Shown here: piece after piece, positions 1 through 8,864 of the stretch
How positions within the stretch are numbered: position 1 is the first letter of the stretch
How the letters are laid out: every line of letters begins with the position of its first letter
Assembly (NCBI GenBank): GCA_030651305.1
Contig: JAUSCI010000018.1
Location: 1 to 59,892 of the forward strand
Length of the DNA: 59,892 nt
DNA from: Sulfuritalea sp.
Lineage (GTDB): Bacteria > Pseudomonadota > Gammaproteobacteria > Burkholderiales > Rhodocyclaceae
Reading direction: 5' to 3'
The notes under the pieces: model-generated
Seen by the model: the letters and a program-made list of their open reading frames with translations, nothing else
The model's database searches: none
Told to the model about the DNA's origin: nothing
Translations under genes and position numbers: made by a program

Positions 1-1978
1 CGATACTGGAGAAGTTGGCGCTGTTGAAAATCGCGCTCTGCAAGGCGCCAGCCTTGAGCAAGGCTTCTTCGGCCTGCTTGCGGGCAGTGTTGTCGGTGCC
101 AATAAGGAGGTAGCCGATGATGGCGTTATCGGCGTCGCGCAGGGCGGTGACCGACACCACCGCCGGGAAGCGGCTGCCGTCCTTGCGGATGTAGGTCAGC
201 TCGTAGATGTCCTCGATGCCGCGTGAGGCCTTGAACACCAGCGCTTCAAAGCCCGGTTTGATGGTTGTGTTGAGCTCGACACTCAGTGCTGCCGCGCGCG
301 CAATCACTTCCTGCGGGTCGGAAATCTCGGCCGGGGTGATCTTGTTCATCACGTCGGCGGCCGCGTAGCCCAGCATGCGCTCGGCACCGACGTTGAAAAT
401 CTGGATGACGCCCCTGGCGTCGGTGGCGATGCTGGAAAAGTTGGCGCTGTTGAAAATCGCGCTTTGCAAGGCGCCGGCCTTGAGCAAGGCTTCTTCCACC
501 TGCTTGCGCGTGGTGATGTCCCGCAAAATCCCCGTGAAGTAGCGCTGGCCTCCCAGCCACATTTCGCTTACCGCTATCTCGGCCGGAAAAACGCCGCCAT
601 CCTTGCGCCGGCCCACGACCTCGCGTCCGAGGCCGCTGGCGCGCGCCTCATCGCTGGCACTGTAATACTCGAGCGAACCATTGCGCTGGTCCTTATCAAG
701 CTCGGGTATCAGCAGGCTGAAATTCTGTCCGACGAGTTCTGCGGCGCTATAGCCGAACATGTGCTCGGCGGCCAGATTCACTGTCTCGACGATGCCGCCG
801 CGGGCATGAATGGTGACGATACCGTCCGCCACGGTATTCAGAATCGTCTGGACCAGCGCGGCGCTGTCGCGCAAGGCCTGCTGCACCTCGTATTCCTTGC
901 TGACATTGCGGAACACCAGCACGGCGCCGATCACTTTGTTGCTACGGTCCCGAATCGGCGCGCAACTGTCGGCAATCGCGCACTCGCTGCCATCGCGGGC
1001 AATCAGCAGGGTATGGTTGGCCAAGCCCTGTATCGTGCCGTGCGCCAGGGTGTCCAGTACCGGGATAACAGCAAGTTGACGGGTTTCCTGGTTGATGATG
1101 TGAAACACTTCGTGCACCGGGCGACCGAAGGCCCCCGCCTGTGTCCAGCCGGTCAGCTGCTCCGCTACGGGGTTCAGGCGTACCACGCGGGCCCCGGCAT
1201 CGGTCGCGATCACCGCATCGCCGATGGAGTCGAGCGTCACGGCAAGGCTTTCCTCGCTGGCCAGCAGGGTGACGTTGGCCTGCTGCAGTTGTGTATTGGT
1301 CTTCTCCTGCTTCTCAAGCAAATGCTGTGTCTCGACGTGAACCAGATTCCTCAGCCGCTGTTGCGTTTCTCGATGGATCAACCAGGCGAACGCCAGCAAG
1401 AGCAGCGTGGCCAACAGGCTGATGATGACGATGAGGGAAAACAGGTGGCGCATGCTGGCCTGAAATTCCGCATCACGCTGCGCCAGCACGCCTTCCTCGA
1501 GTTGAAGAAAGCCGCGCATCTCGACCCGAATCGAATCCATCAGCCGGTTGCCCTGACCACCACGCACCAGCGCCAGGGCCCCGGGCAGGTCATGGTTGCG
1601 GCGCAACTCGATGACAGTCGCCATGTTTGCCAATCTGGCATCCATCAATGGCTTCACTGTCTCCAGATGCTTCTGGGCGGCGCCGAGCAGGGTCATCTGG
1701 CGCAATTGCTGCAGGTTGGAATCCACGCCGTTGCGCACCGCGAGGTAGGGTTGCAGAAAGACTTCGTCGCCGGTCAGTACGTAGCCACGCATGCTGTTCT
1801 CGGCATCTATCATGGAAGTCAGCCAATCGTCCGCGCTGGCGACAACCGCGTTGGTATGCTTGCGCACCGCTGCGGCCTCTTCGATCTGCAGGAAGGTCCA
1901 GAAAGCTACGGCAACACCGAGCGCGGCCAGCAGAACCGCCCCGGCAAGCGTGGCAAAGGCTCTATGAGCGGCTTTCAA
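1..1978 (-). CDS. CHASE3 / multi-PAS membrane sensor protein (3' end beyond window)
   Basis: A membrane-bound sensor whose output domain lies outside the window, so it could be a histidine kinase or a GGDEF/EAL protein. Visible order: a first membrane helix (about residues 5-25), a CHASE3-like extracellular helical domain (about 25-180, with the stretch DAENSMRGYVLTGDE), a second membrane helix (LIVIISLLATLLLLAFAWL), then at least three cytoplasmic PAS domains (GDAVIATDAGARVVRLNP; NTVADGIVTIHARGG; NFSSIATDARGVIQIFN) and the start of a fourth. The start is inferred as TTG at 1976-1978, because GGAAGGAG lies 8 nt upstream and no in-frame ATG is available. The ligand is unknown. The PAS3 and PAS4 boundaries are recent duplicates of each other. 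Confidence 0.88.
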   Translation of the reverse strand, partial: MKAAHRAFATLAGAVLLAALGVAVAFWTFLQIEEAAAVRKHTNAVVASADDWLTSMIDAENSMRGYVLTGDEVFLQPYLAVRNGVDSNLQQLRQMTLLGAAQKHLETVKPLMDARLANMATVIELRRNHDLPGALALVRGGQGNRLMDSIRVEMRGFLQLEEGVLAQRDAEFQASMRHLFSLIVIISLLATLLLLAFAWLIHRETQQRLRNLVHVETQHLLEKQEKTNTQLQQANVTLLASEESLAVTLDSIGDAVIATDAGARVVRLNPVAEQLTGWTQAGAFGRPVHEVFHIINQETRQLAVIPVLDTLAHGTIQGLANHTLLIARDGSECAIADSCAPIRDRSNKVIGAVLVFRNVSKEYEVQQALRDSAALVQTILNTVADGIVTIHARGGIVETVNLAAEHMFGYSAAELVGQNFSLLIPELDKDQRNGSLEYYSASDEARASGLGREVVGRRKDGGVFPAEIAVSEMWLGGQRYFTGILRDITTRKQVEEALLKAGALQSAIFNSANFSSIATDARGVIQIFNVGAERMLGYAAADVMNKITPAEISDPQEVIARAAALSVELNTTIKPGFEALVFKASRGIEDIYELTYIRKDGSRFPAVVSVTALRDADNAIIGYLLIGTDNTARKQAEEALLKAGALQSAIFNSANFSSI
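8..508 (-). repeat. In-frame PAS-module duplication within the sensor gene
   Basis: The stretch at about 8-82 is nearly identical to about 434-508 (for example AAGTTGGCGCTGTTGAAAAT in both). The offset is exactly 426 bp, which is 142 codons or one PAS-plus-linker unit. Only the linker and the start of the next PAS domain are visible in the left copy. Confidence 0.8.
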
Positions 1979-2300
1979 GAAGAAGTCTCCTTCCGTCGTG
2001 ATGGCATCGTCGTTGCAAATGGCGGAAGCGAAATTCCCTCGAACATGGCTAACCTCTATCAAAGCGCGAATCGGGCCGGCAGATTGCCGGGCCGCCGGTG
2101 CGTATGGCACCGCGCCTACTTATACGCTCATGCTGTACAAAACACGGGAGTCCTTGATTGCCGGCGCCGATGCGCTTGCATTCCGTCCGCAGGCGAGTTC
2201 CCGGCCCCGAAGCCCGATGGTGCCGATCGAGCCTCCGATCTTCCGTGCGCTAGCGCACATACACCGGGAAAAGCCGCACCGGCAGATGCGCCGGCTGCGT

Positions 2301-2945
2301 TCACCACGCCCCCAGCGGAGTGCTGAAGTAAAGCCCGAAGACGGCGAACCGGTTGTAGTCTCGATAGCGCGGAACATAGACAAAATTCACGTTCACCGGA
2401 CCGAAATCATAGGTAACACGTGGGATCGGCGCGATAAAGCCGTGACCGTTGTTGTAGGTCTGGCTGTGGATGGCCAGCAGATCGGCACCCGCCCGCCAGC
2501 GCTGGCCGAGCTTGTACTGGTATCCCGCACCGGCGATCTTCGTCCAGTTGCGCCCCGAGTCCTTGAAAAATCCGGTTTGCAGCGTTGCCACGCCCAGAGC
2601 ATCATTGTGGAACTCGTAATCGAGTCCGAGCCCGACATTGAGCTCGTTGTCCAGGTGACGGTCGCGAGTGCCCGCCCGATCCGTGTGGTAGGAAAGTCCG
2701 AAGACGTTCAGATTGAGCTGGAGCCGGGAATTTGCCGGCCGGATTCCTTGCGGGTAGTCCACGCTTGCGCCAGCAGCAGCGGGCCGGGCCTGGGGCGGAG
2801 CTTCGGCGCCGGAGCCGGCGGCAACGGTCGTGGGGACCGCACTGGCGAGAGTCGGATCAGGCTTGCGCTCCAAAGCGCCGCACCCGCCCAAAGCCAGAGC
2901 GAGCGCCAAGGTCGGCAGCCACCGACAGGTGAATTGTCCGAACAT
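2301..2945 (-). CDS. Lipoprotein with PagP-like outer-membrane barrel domain
   Basis: 214 residues. The N-terminus has a lipoprotein signal with lipobox LGGC (Cys22), followed by a Pro/Ala-rich linker and a C-terminal half of alternating beta strands. The pattern LSYHTDR, then SGRNWTKIAGAGYQYKLGQ, then FIAPIPRVTYDFGPVNVNFV and VPRYRDYN resembles the layout of PagP-type lipid A acyltransferase barrels (IAGYGW ... PLP ... YGPV ... YIPG). The catalytic residues cannot be assigned with confidence, so palmitoyltransferase activity is not claimed. A lipoprotein signal in front of a barrel is unusual. It is probably co-transcribed with the coiled-coil gene 44 nt upstream. Confidence 0.6.
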   Translation of the reverse strand: MFGQFTCRWLPTLALALALGGCGALERKPDPTLASAVPTTVAAGSGAEAPPQARPAAAGASVDYPQGIRPANSRLQLNLNVFGLSYHTDRAGTRDRHLDNELNVGLGLDYEFHNDALGVATLQTGFFKDSGRNWTKIAGAGYQYKLGQRWRAGADLLAIHSQTYNNGHGFIAPIPRVTYDFGPVNVNFVYVPRYRDYNRFAVFGLYFSTPLGAW

Positions 2946-2989
2946 GAGCAGGCGCTCCGGTGGTGGCGCAAGCGATGAAGTTCGCCTGC

Positions 2990-3274
2990 CTAGATTTGCG
3001 ACTTGAAGTAGTGGAAGGAATGCGTAAATGCGTCACGTACTTTTTCCATTTCCGCGACCAGCGCTTCCCATGTGCTTTCACCGGCAAGCTTGATTTCCTC
3101 CAGCTTGGCGACGGCTAGTTTGGACTGGTGACGCAGCTTCTTCATTTCTTCCCTGTACTTGTCGCGCACATCGGCCTTCGCTTCCTGTGCCTTGGCGTCA
3201 AGTTCGTTCATTTTTACGTTCAACTCGTCAAGTTGAAGTTTCATTTTCGCGATATAGGCATTTTGTCTGGACAT
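2990..3274 (-). CDS. Small coiled-coil protein
   Basis: 94 residues, almost entirely charged heptad-like helix (KMKLQLDELNVKMNELDAKA, then AKADVRDKYREEMKKLRHQS), with no signal peptide or membrane segment. It resembles short cytoplasmic coiled-coil proteins of the sll1863-like stress-response type, but no catalytic function can be read. An AAGG ribosome-binding site precedes the ATG. It lies directly upstream of the PagP-like lipoprotein gene on the same strand, so the two may be one transcript. Confidence 0.7.
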   Translation of the reverse strand: MSRQNAYIAKMKLQLDELNVKMNELDAKAQEAKADVRDKYREEMKKLRHQSKLAVAKLEEIKLAGESTWEALVAEMEKVRDAFTHSFHYFKSQI

Positions 3275-3439
3275 GATGATTTACCTTGCAGTAGAAAGAC
3301 TTTGGGCCAAGGATGGCTGGAATCAGCAGGCTATCCGGAACAAGGCAGAAGTCATGTGCGCTGGCGCACATAGAGTGAATGCATTCCATTTATAGTCCGG
3401 TCAATCCATGAAGCACACGTCGGCGAACGGGAGAACGAA

Positions 3440-3586
3440 ATGACTCGACGCTGGAGAAAATGCCTGCTGGCGTTAGCCCTGTACGGCACGTGCGCCACAA
3501 CGCAATCCGGGCGCGGCGAAGACGTCGACGCTGTCGCCCGCTACCTCAACGTCCTGCACTACCACCATCCATTACCGGAGAAATAG
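3440..3586 (+). CDS. Small exported or lipoprotein-like hypothetical
   Basis: A 48-residue reading frame with GGGAG about 7 nt before the ATG. The N-terminus is typical of a signal peptide (MTRRWRKCLLALALYGTC), then a short charged tail ending HYHHPLPEK. The cysteine after LYGT is not in a canonical lipobox. It stands alone between two minus-strand transcription units. No family is recognised; it is supported only by the binding site, the basic-hydrophobic start and the frame. Confidence 0.4.
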   Translation: MTRRWRKCLLALALYGTCATTQSGRGEDVDAVARYLNVLHYHHPLPEK

Positions 3587-3681
3587 TCTCCCGTGAAGCC
3601 GAATCATGGAAGAAGTCTTGATGCGGCTTTCGACGCAGAAGCAGAGGCGAATCCGGCTCTTCGCATCCTTCCCGGCAAACC

Positions 3682-4353
3682 CTACTGAGCGCCGCGCCGG
3701 AAGCGGTATCCGCGGTAAGTGAAAATCATGCCGTCAGGGGTTATCTGCTCCAGCCTGAGATCAGGCGCCAGGGTGTCGCCTTCCCGCAGCATCCGGCCGT
3801 TGATGCTGACGAGCCGATCGCCCGGCGTGCTCGAGTAGGCATGCACCGCTACCGACATGACGGGAAGAGTCTTGCGAATTGACGAGGGCATGTCTGAACT
3901 CGCCACGGGTTTCCTGCCCGACACGTCGTCAGCGCCGGCCATGCTTGCGACATCGGCCATGGGCGACCTGTTGCGTGTCCTGGTGGCGACTGATGCCGAT
4001 AGCTTTCGTGGTGGCGAGGGGACTGCGAGCACAGGGGCAGACACTGTGGCGGCCGGCGCTTCGTGTCGGGCCGGATCGGCTTCGCCCTTCGTCGGAGCTG
4101 CTGGCAGCGGAAATGGTTTTGCCGCGATGGGTGCCGTCAGGCTGACAGGCTCCGGCAGTGCGACTGGCGCCGGGCGCAGCCAGGCGATGGCCGTGCCGAC
4201 GGCAATTATCAGGGTCAGCCCGAGCAGGCCGGGGAAAAGCATCGACGGCCGTTCCGGCGCCACCGCCGCGACGGCAGCGTAAGTCAGGGTCGGCACCCCG
4301 CCGAGCCTTCGCTGCTGATCGGATTTCCTGAGGGCGTCAAGGATGTATGACAT
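3682..4353 (-). CDS. gspB: General secretion pathway protein B (GspB-like)
   Basis: 223 residues. It opens with the GspB hallmark MSYILDALRKSDQQRRLG, then one membrane helix (MLFPGLLGLTLIIAVGTAIA), a Pro/Ala-rich periplasmic linker, and a C-terminal PDZ-like T2SSB domain (VSINGRMLREGDTLAPDLRL, GMIFTYRGYRFRR). In type II secretion, GspB works with the ATPase GspA to insert the secretin multimer through peptidoglycan. It starts 2 nt after the gspA stop codon, so translational coupling is likely. No other gsp genes are in the window. Confidence 0.88.
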   Translation of the reverse strand: MSYILDALRKSDQQRRLGGVPTLTYAAVAAVAPERPSMLFPGLLGLTLIIAVGTAIAWLRPAPVALPEPVSLTAPIAAKPFPLPAAPTKGEADPARHEAPAATVSAPVLAVPSPPRKLSASVATRTRNRSPMADVASMAGADDVSGRKPVASSDMPSSIRKTLPVMSVAVHAYSSTPGDRLVSINGRMLREGDTLAPDLRLEQITPDGMIFTYRGYRFRRGAQ

Positions 4354-4355
4354 GC

Positions 4356-6005
4356 CTACTTACCCTCCGCCTCACGAACCAGTTTCGGCGCCGCTTCATC
4401 CCCGGCGCCGCTCAGGCGCATCACCGTCTGGGGTCCGAGGTTGCTGTCGGGAACCAATCCCTGGGCGAGCTGGAATTGCTTCAGCCGGCGCACCAGTGCC
4501 TCGTCGAATACCGCGTCGGCGGGGGCTTCCGCTGTCTTGTCCTGTACCCGGGCGAGCTGTCTGGCGAGCCAGTCCACACTCGGCCCCCGCTCGCCCGACC
4601 GGAGCTTGTCGTTCAGCGGCGGCGGCGCACGCCACAGCAGCGTGTAGTACCCGGACCACTGTGAAGCGAGGGCACCCAGGGCGACCGTCACGGTTTCGGT
4701 GCCGATGGCGAAGCTTGCGCTGCGGTCGTCGAGCGCCGTCAGCGTGGCATAGAACTCGAGGCCGCGATCGTCGCGCAAGCGCAGCACGGCGGGCCGGTTG
4801 AGTTGCCGGATCTCGTCCAGTCCGCCGCGAGCGGTCTGACAACGCAGCCCCAGACCTTCGGCCTGACGGCATGTGCTCTGCCCCTGATCATTGGCCCCCC
4901 AGGCCCGGAACAAAGCAGCGTAGGCCATGGCCCGGCTTTGTGCACGTGGCTGCTCCGCCGGCCAGTCGAGGGTCTCCGCCAGCGGTACTGCCGGCTTGGG
5001 AACAGTTGGCGACGCCTTCGCCGAAGCGGAAAGCGCGGCGGGTGCCGCTGCGACACGGACGGGGGGTGACGCCGGAGCCGGCCTGGTCAGCTCCTGATAC
5101 TGCTGTACGGCCGTCGCAACGCCGCCGCCGGTCACCAGGATCAGGACGAACAGGAGGGGCCTAAGCAAGGAACGGCTCTGTCGCGCGGGTCGGTACAGCA
5201 CCTCGTTTGCCGCCTGTGTCAGCGTCGCGCGACTGACCTGCTCCTTGCCTTGCACGTAGGAGCCCAGCAGCGCCCGGTCGCACAGTACGTTGATGATCCG
5301 CGGTACGCCTCCGCTCAAGCGGTACAAGGTGCCCATCAGCGACGCGGGAAACAGCTGGCGCCTGGCACCCGATACTTCCAGTCGATGGCCGACATAGGCG
5401 GCAACTTCCGCCCGGGTGAGCGGCCCCAGATGGTAGCGGGCCACAATGCGCTGCGCCAGTTGGCGCAGTTCGGGCCGGTCCAGGATCGCCGCCAGTTCGG
5501 GCTGGCCGAGAAGGATGATCTGCAGCAGCTTGCGCTGGTTGGTTTCCAGGTTGGTGAGCAGGCGCATCTGCTCCAGCACGTCGGCCGAAAGGTTCTGCGC
5601 CTCGTCGATGATCAGCACCGTGTTTCTGCCGCGGGCATGGGCGTCGAGCAGGTAAGCGTTGATGCAGTCGATGAACACCTTGATGCTGGTATTGCCGGGC
5701 GGACAGTCAATGTGGAATTCGACGCAGATGGTCGACAGCAACTCCGCCGCGGTCAGCTTGGGATTGAAGATGTAGGCCACGTCGCAGGATTCGGGAATCT
5801 GCTCGAGCAGGCAGCGGCAGATGGTGGTCTTGCCGGCCCCCACCTCGCCGGTGAGGAGCACGAAGCCACCATCGCCGCCGAGACCATAAAGCAGATGGGC
5901 GAGCGCCTCCTGATGGCGCTGGCTCATGTAGAGATAGCGCGGGTTCGGCGCGATGGTGAACGGCGCTTCGGCGAGGCCGAAATGGCTCTGGTACATGGCG
6001 GTCAT
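4356..6005 (-). CDS. gspA: GspA/ExeA-family AAA ATPase with peptidoglycan-binding domain
   Basis: 549 residues. The N-terminal ATPase begins MTAMYQSHFGLAEAPFTIAP, with Walker A GEVGAGKTT and Walker B VLIIDEAQN. A membrane helix follows (LLRPLLFVLILVTGGGVATA) and then a periplasmic part that ends in a PG_binding_1-type repeat (LKQFQLAQGLVPDSNLGPQT). In the Aeromonas Exe system this protein drives secretin assembly across the wall together with GspB, which is the next gene here. I chose the ATG at 6005 because AGGAAAG lies 9 nt upstream. The frame stays open to 6209, but that extension has no family-like sequence. Confidence 0.9.
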   Translation of the reverse strand: MTAMYQSHFGLAEAPFTIAPNPRYLYMSQRHQEALAHLLYGLGGDGGFVLLTGEVGAGKTTICRCLLEQIPESCDVAYIFNPKLTAAELLSTICVEFHIDCPPGNTSIKVFIDCINAYLLDAHARGRNTVLIIDEAQNLSADVLEQMRLLTNLETNQRKLLQIILLGQPELAAILDRPELRQLAQRIVARYHLGPLTRAEVAAYVGHRLEVSGARRQLFPASLMGTLYRLSGGVPRIINVLCDRALLGSYVQGKEQVSRATLTQAANEVLYRPARQSRSLLRPLLFVLILVTGGGVATAVQQYQELTRPAPASPPVRVAAAPAALSASAKASPTVPKPAVPLAETLDWPAEQPRAQSRAMAYAALFRAWGANDQGQSTCRQAEGLGLRCQTARGGLDEIRQLNRPAVLRLRDDRGLEFYATLTALDDRSASFAIGTETVTVALGALASQWSGYYTLLWRAPPPLNDKLRSGERGPSVDWLARQLARVQDKTAEAPADAVFDEALVRRLKQFQLAQGLVPDSNLGPQTVMRLSGAGDEAAPKLVREAEGK

Positions 6006-6111
6006 GGCGCGGGGCTTTCCTGTGACCCCCATGCTGTCCCGCACGAGTCGCGCCGTATGTGCGCCAGCGAACACATCCGGTCCATGGCGCCTTCCGCCCG
6101 GTGTACGCCTG

Positions 6112-6972
6112 TTACCTTGTCGTGGCGAAGGCCAGCTCGGACCTGCGGACTTCGGCCTGGAGGTGCTCGGCGGAAACCTGGAAGCCTTTCGACCACGGGC
6201 CCTGATCAAGCGATACCGGTTCTATCAGCAGGGTCAGCGAGATGTCGCGCAGGTGAAAGCCCGCCGCTTGAAGCAGGTCAAGCGCGATGACATCGGCTTC
6301 GAGCGCCTGCACGTCACGCTGGCTCTTGGCGGCAACCTCCGAACCACCCGCGGCCATCAGGGTCTTCAGCAAGCTGCTGCCGGGGATGAGAATGTTCATG
6401 ATCACTGAAGTGACGATGCCGGCGGCCGAATTTTCTTCATGGTGACGCGCGATTACGTGGCCCATTTCGCGTGCAATGACGAAGGCCAACCAATCGTCGT
6501 ACGGGTTCCGCGCGCCAAGTCCTGCATTGAGGGCGATTCTTCCGTTGGCGCTGGACGCGCTGCCCGGTTCATCGCCATCGACTACATAGACATCGAAAAG
6601 GCTGCCGACCATTCCCGGCAGGCGTTGTGTCAGGTCAGGATACTGAAACTCCGCACCTTTTTGCAAAACGCCGGTGACCCGCTGCACTTGCAGGGCAAAG
6701 CGCTTTGCCGCATCCCGGTCCCCTTGCTCCGGGCAGTTCGTGCCTTCGTCGCAGGCAGCAAGCTGCCGGGACCCGGTGGTCAGTGTGAACGCGAAGTCCG
6801 CATGGGCGGAGGCCAGCGGCAAATCGACTATCCGCGCGCGATCCTCGTTCTGCACCGTCGCGCAGCCCGCCAAGCCGAGGTAGGCAGCCGCAACAGACAA
6901 TCGCAGGAAGCTTGCGCGCGGCGCTATTCCCTGCCGCATACCTGCTTCAAGCCGTCGAAAAGTGCACAACAT
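6112..6972 (-). CDS. M48-family lipoprotein peptidase homologue with altered active site
   Basis: 286 residues. It has a signal with lipobox LAGC followed by an M48 (BepA/YcaL-like) metallopeptidase fold (AFVIAREMGHVIARHH, then the third-ligand region EADVIALDLLQAAGF). The usual zinc motif HExxH reads REMGH here: the first histidine codon is CGC rather than CAC, one base away. Activity is therefore doubtful although the rest of the domain is intact. The start is uncertain between 6972 (GAGAG 8 nt upstream) and 6939, which gives a more typical 26-residue lipoprotein signal. It is separated from the gspA start by about 106 nt. Confidence 0.8.
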   Translation of the reverse strand: MLCTFRRLEAGMRQGIAPRASFLRLSVAAAYLGLAGCATVQNEDRARIVDLPLASAHADFAFTLTTGSRQLAACDEGTNCPEQGDRDAAKRFALQVQRVTGVLQKGAEFQYPDLTQRLPGMVGSLFDVYVVDGDEPGSASSANGRIALNAGLGARNPYDDWLAFVIAREMGHVIARHHEENSAAGIVTSVIMNILIPGSSLLKTLMAAGGSEVAAKSQRDVQALEADVIALDLLQAAGFHLRDISLTLLIEPVSLDQGPWSKGFQVSAEHLQAEVRRSELAFATTR

Positions 6973-7151
6973 GATGGAAACTCTCTGGGAGCCTTCGCAA
7001 TATCGAACGCCCACAATGCAGCGAAGCGCGCCCGCGTTCTGTTCGCTAACGTACCCAGATGACGCAGACATTGGCTGTGCGATATGTTCCATTTCGCACG
7101 GGTTGCCGATGGTTCCCCTGCCCCGGACCGGCGAGGCGACCCGCGATTGAT

Positions 7152-7245
7152 ACAGAAGCGCTAAGCGCTTGGGCCGAACGCGGCCGTGAAGGCCGTCCGG
7201 ATTCTCTCCAACTCCTCGTCCGCAATCTCCGCAAATTGTTGACGT
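7152..7245. repeat. Direct repeat copy 1 (3' end of intact fic)
   Basis: 94 bp that recur without indels at 10445-10538 (offset 3293), in the same orientation. The repeat covers the last roughly 28 codons of fic plus the stop codon and a few bases beyond, starting ACAGAAGCGCTA in both copies. Together the two copies frame the fic/HIT/HNH cassette. Confidence 0.85.
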
Positions 7246-8690
7246 TTCGCTTTGGCGAGACGGCCACCAGTCTGGTGCAGAAGGCGTAACAGCAGGTCGA
7301 GCCGGCGATCTGGCAGGTCGACGATCTCGCGTATCGCCGCGCGCGCCGCGTCGTAGCCGCGCAGAAAGCGCAGTTCCTCGGCGAAGTCCTCGCGAATGGA
7401 AAGCGCCACGGTGCGGATTAGGTACTCTGTCTGTGCCGTCAGGTCGGGATAGCGATAGTAGCCTTCGACCTGCTCCGGGTTGGTAATGGTCAGCGCGCCT
7501 TCCTCGTCCATCTCGTAGGCCAGCCATCCGTCCAGCAACGGGCGCGAGTAGTGTTCCAGCGTGGCATCGTAGTCCGGCATGTGGCGCAGCATGGTTGCCG
7601 ATACGGGAAGCATGACGTTATCGGCAACGAAACCGCCTCGGTGCAACAGGTCGTGGATCAGGAAGCGATGCAGGCGTCCGTTGCCATCCTCGAACGGGTG
7701 GATAAAGACAAAACCGAAAGCCACCGTCGCGGCTTGCACCAGCGCCGGCAAACCCCCTGACCGTTGCGCCGAGTGGGCGAGCCCCGCCACCAGACTACCC
7801 ATCCACTGTGGTGGCGGACATATGTAGTGCAAGCGCTGGCTGTAGTCGGGTCGTTGCTCGCCGACGTAATTGTGGTTCTCGCGAAAAGTCGGCACCGCAT
7901 AGCGCGGATCGACGATCAGGCTCTGGCGCTTCACCAGTTCCGCTTCTGACAGCAGACCAGCCAGATTCCCCTCCCCAGCCGAGCGCAGCAGTGCGACGAA
8001 ACGCCGGGTACGGTCGGCTGGAGGCATGGCCTCATTCTCTATTCCGTAGGTCGAGCGGGTTTCCTTCAGGTACAGGTAGTCGGAAGCGCGCCGGAACAAC
8101 TCGGGAGGAAAGTCTGCTACCAATCCACGCAACTCGTCCTGCAAGGGCATCGCCAGGCCCTCGACGATAGCAGGCGTGCGGCGCACCATGGGGCAGTAGC
8201 GGCTGTCGCCGAGGAGGTTGTCCCACACACGCCAGCGCTTGTTGCGCCGTGGCGTTGGCGAGACGAAGCACTCATCCGCCACCAGGGCATCAGTGTAGTT
8301 TCCGCCTATCTCCAAACCTGGATCGAGAGTTTGTCCTGTCGTGAATTCGTAGAAGAATCCCAGCAAGCGCGTGTAACGGCCGGTAGGGCGGGCGCGAATG
8401 GCGGCTTCGATCGGCGCGGCACCGCAGTTCAGAAACACGTCGCGCAGCAGACACAGGTCGACGTATTCGTGTTTGAGGGCAAACTCCAGATGACCGACCG
8501 CGTCGGATGCTGGCGCATACTGAGGCGGATATTCGTGACGGGTAGCGCCTCCAGCCTTTTGGGTGGTGCGCATCCGGGTACCGAGACGCGACTCGACAGC
8601 TAACGGCCTCGCGGCGAGAGCGAGTTCGCGGATCAGCCAGGCGTAACCGAGCAGGGACATTGGATTCAGAGCGGGTTGCGACAAAACCAT
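7161..8690 (-). CDS. Fic-domain protein (predicted AMP transferase)
   Basis: 509 residues. The catalytic Fic motif is intact (HPFEDGNGRLHR, matching HPFx[D/E]GNGRxxR). Fic enzymes usually transfer AMP from ATP to a protein hydroxyl. An inhibitory-helix-like motif, T-YGI-EN (consensus [S/T]xxxE[G/N]), lies well upstream, which suggests an intramolecularly autoinhibited enzyme. The C-terminal part (ELRFLRGYDAARAAIREIVD through KRQQFAEIADEELERI) looks like the winged-helix tail seen in long Fic proteins. The ATG at 8690 was chosen; AAGGA is close to it. An alternative ATG is at 8660. It is divergent from the RHH-HIT gene. Three ACAAAAC repeats lie at its 5' end. Confidence 0.9.
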   Translation of the reverse strand: MVLSQPALNPMSLLGYAWLIRELALAARPLAVESRLGTRMRTTQKAGGATRHEYPPQYAPASDAVGHLEFALKHEYVDLCLLRDVFLNCGAAPIEAAIRARPTGRYTRLLGFFYEFTTGQTLDPGLEIGGNYTDALVADECFVSPTPRRNKRWRVWDNLLGDSRYCPMVRRTPAIVEGLAMPLQDELRGLVADFPPELFRRASDYLYLKETRSTYGIENEAMPPADRTRRFVALLRSAGEGNLAGLLSEAELVKRQSLIVDPRYAVPTFRENHNYVGEQRPDYSQRLHYICPPPQWMGSLVAGLAHSAQRSGGLPALVQAATVAFGFVFIHPFEDGNGRLHRFLIHDLLHRGGFVADNVMLPVSATMLRHMPDYDATLEHYSRPLLDGWLAYEMDEEGALTITNPEQVEGYYRYPDLTAQTEYLIRTVALSIREDFAEELRFLRGYDAARAAIREIVDLPDRRLDLLLRLLHQTGGRLAKAKRQQFAEIADEELERIRTAFTAAFGPSA

Positions 8691-8737
8691 TATCCTTGCA
8701 ACAAAACGCTTAATCAATAGCGCAGACGAAACAAAAC
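8681..8737. promoter_or_regulatory. Three phased ACAAAAC repeats: putative operator of the fic/HIT divergent promoter
   Basis: ACAAAAC occurs at 8681-8687, 8701-8707 and 8731-8737, spacings of 20 and 30 bp, i.e. on one face of the helix. Copies share a purine/GC lead-in (GCGACAAAACC, GCAACAAAACG, GAAACAAAACT). The first copy overlaps the start codon region of fic. Tandem heptamers of this sort fit binding by a ribbon-helix-helix protein, and the divergent gene encodes one. The assignment as an operator is inference. Confidence 0.5.
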
Positions 8738-8864
8738 TGTTACAAATTTTGGCATACTGCCCTTTACTGTCGCATGTTGCCAAGCACTCCACGCGGGAAA
8801 AGCTCGAACCCGCACGGTCGCCAGCGCGAACCGAGGATGAGTGCCGACCCACTTTGGAGCTTAT

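Noticed and set aside
464..2326. A 620-codon plus-strand frame
   Set aside because: Antisense to the CHASE3/PAS sensor, whose domains read clearly on the minus strand.
2828..2856. A further copy of the dispersed element in the PagP-like lipoprotein gene
   Set aside because: It shares the GAGAGTCGG end, but the rest is in the wrong order and orientation.
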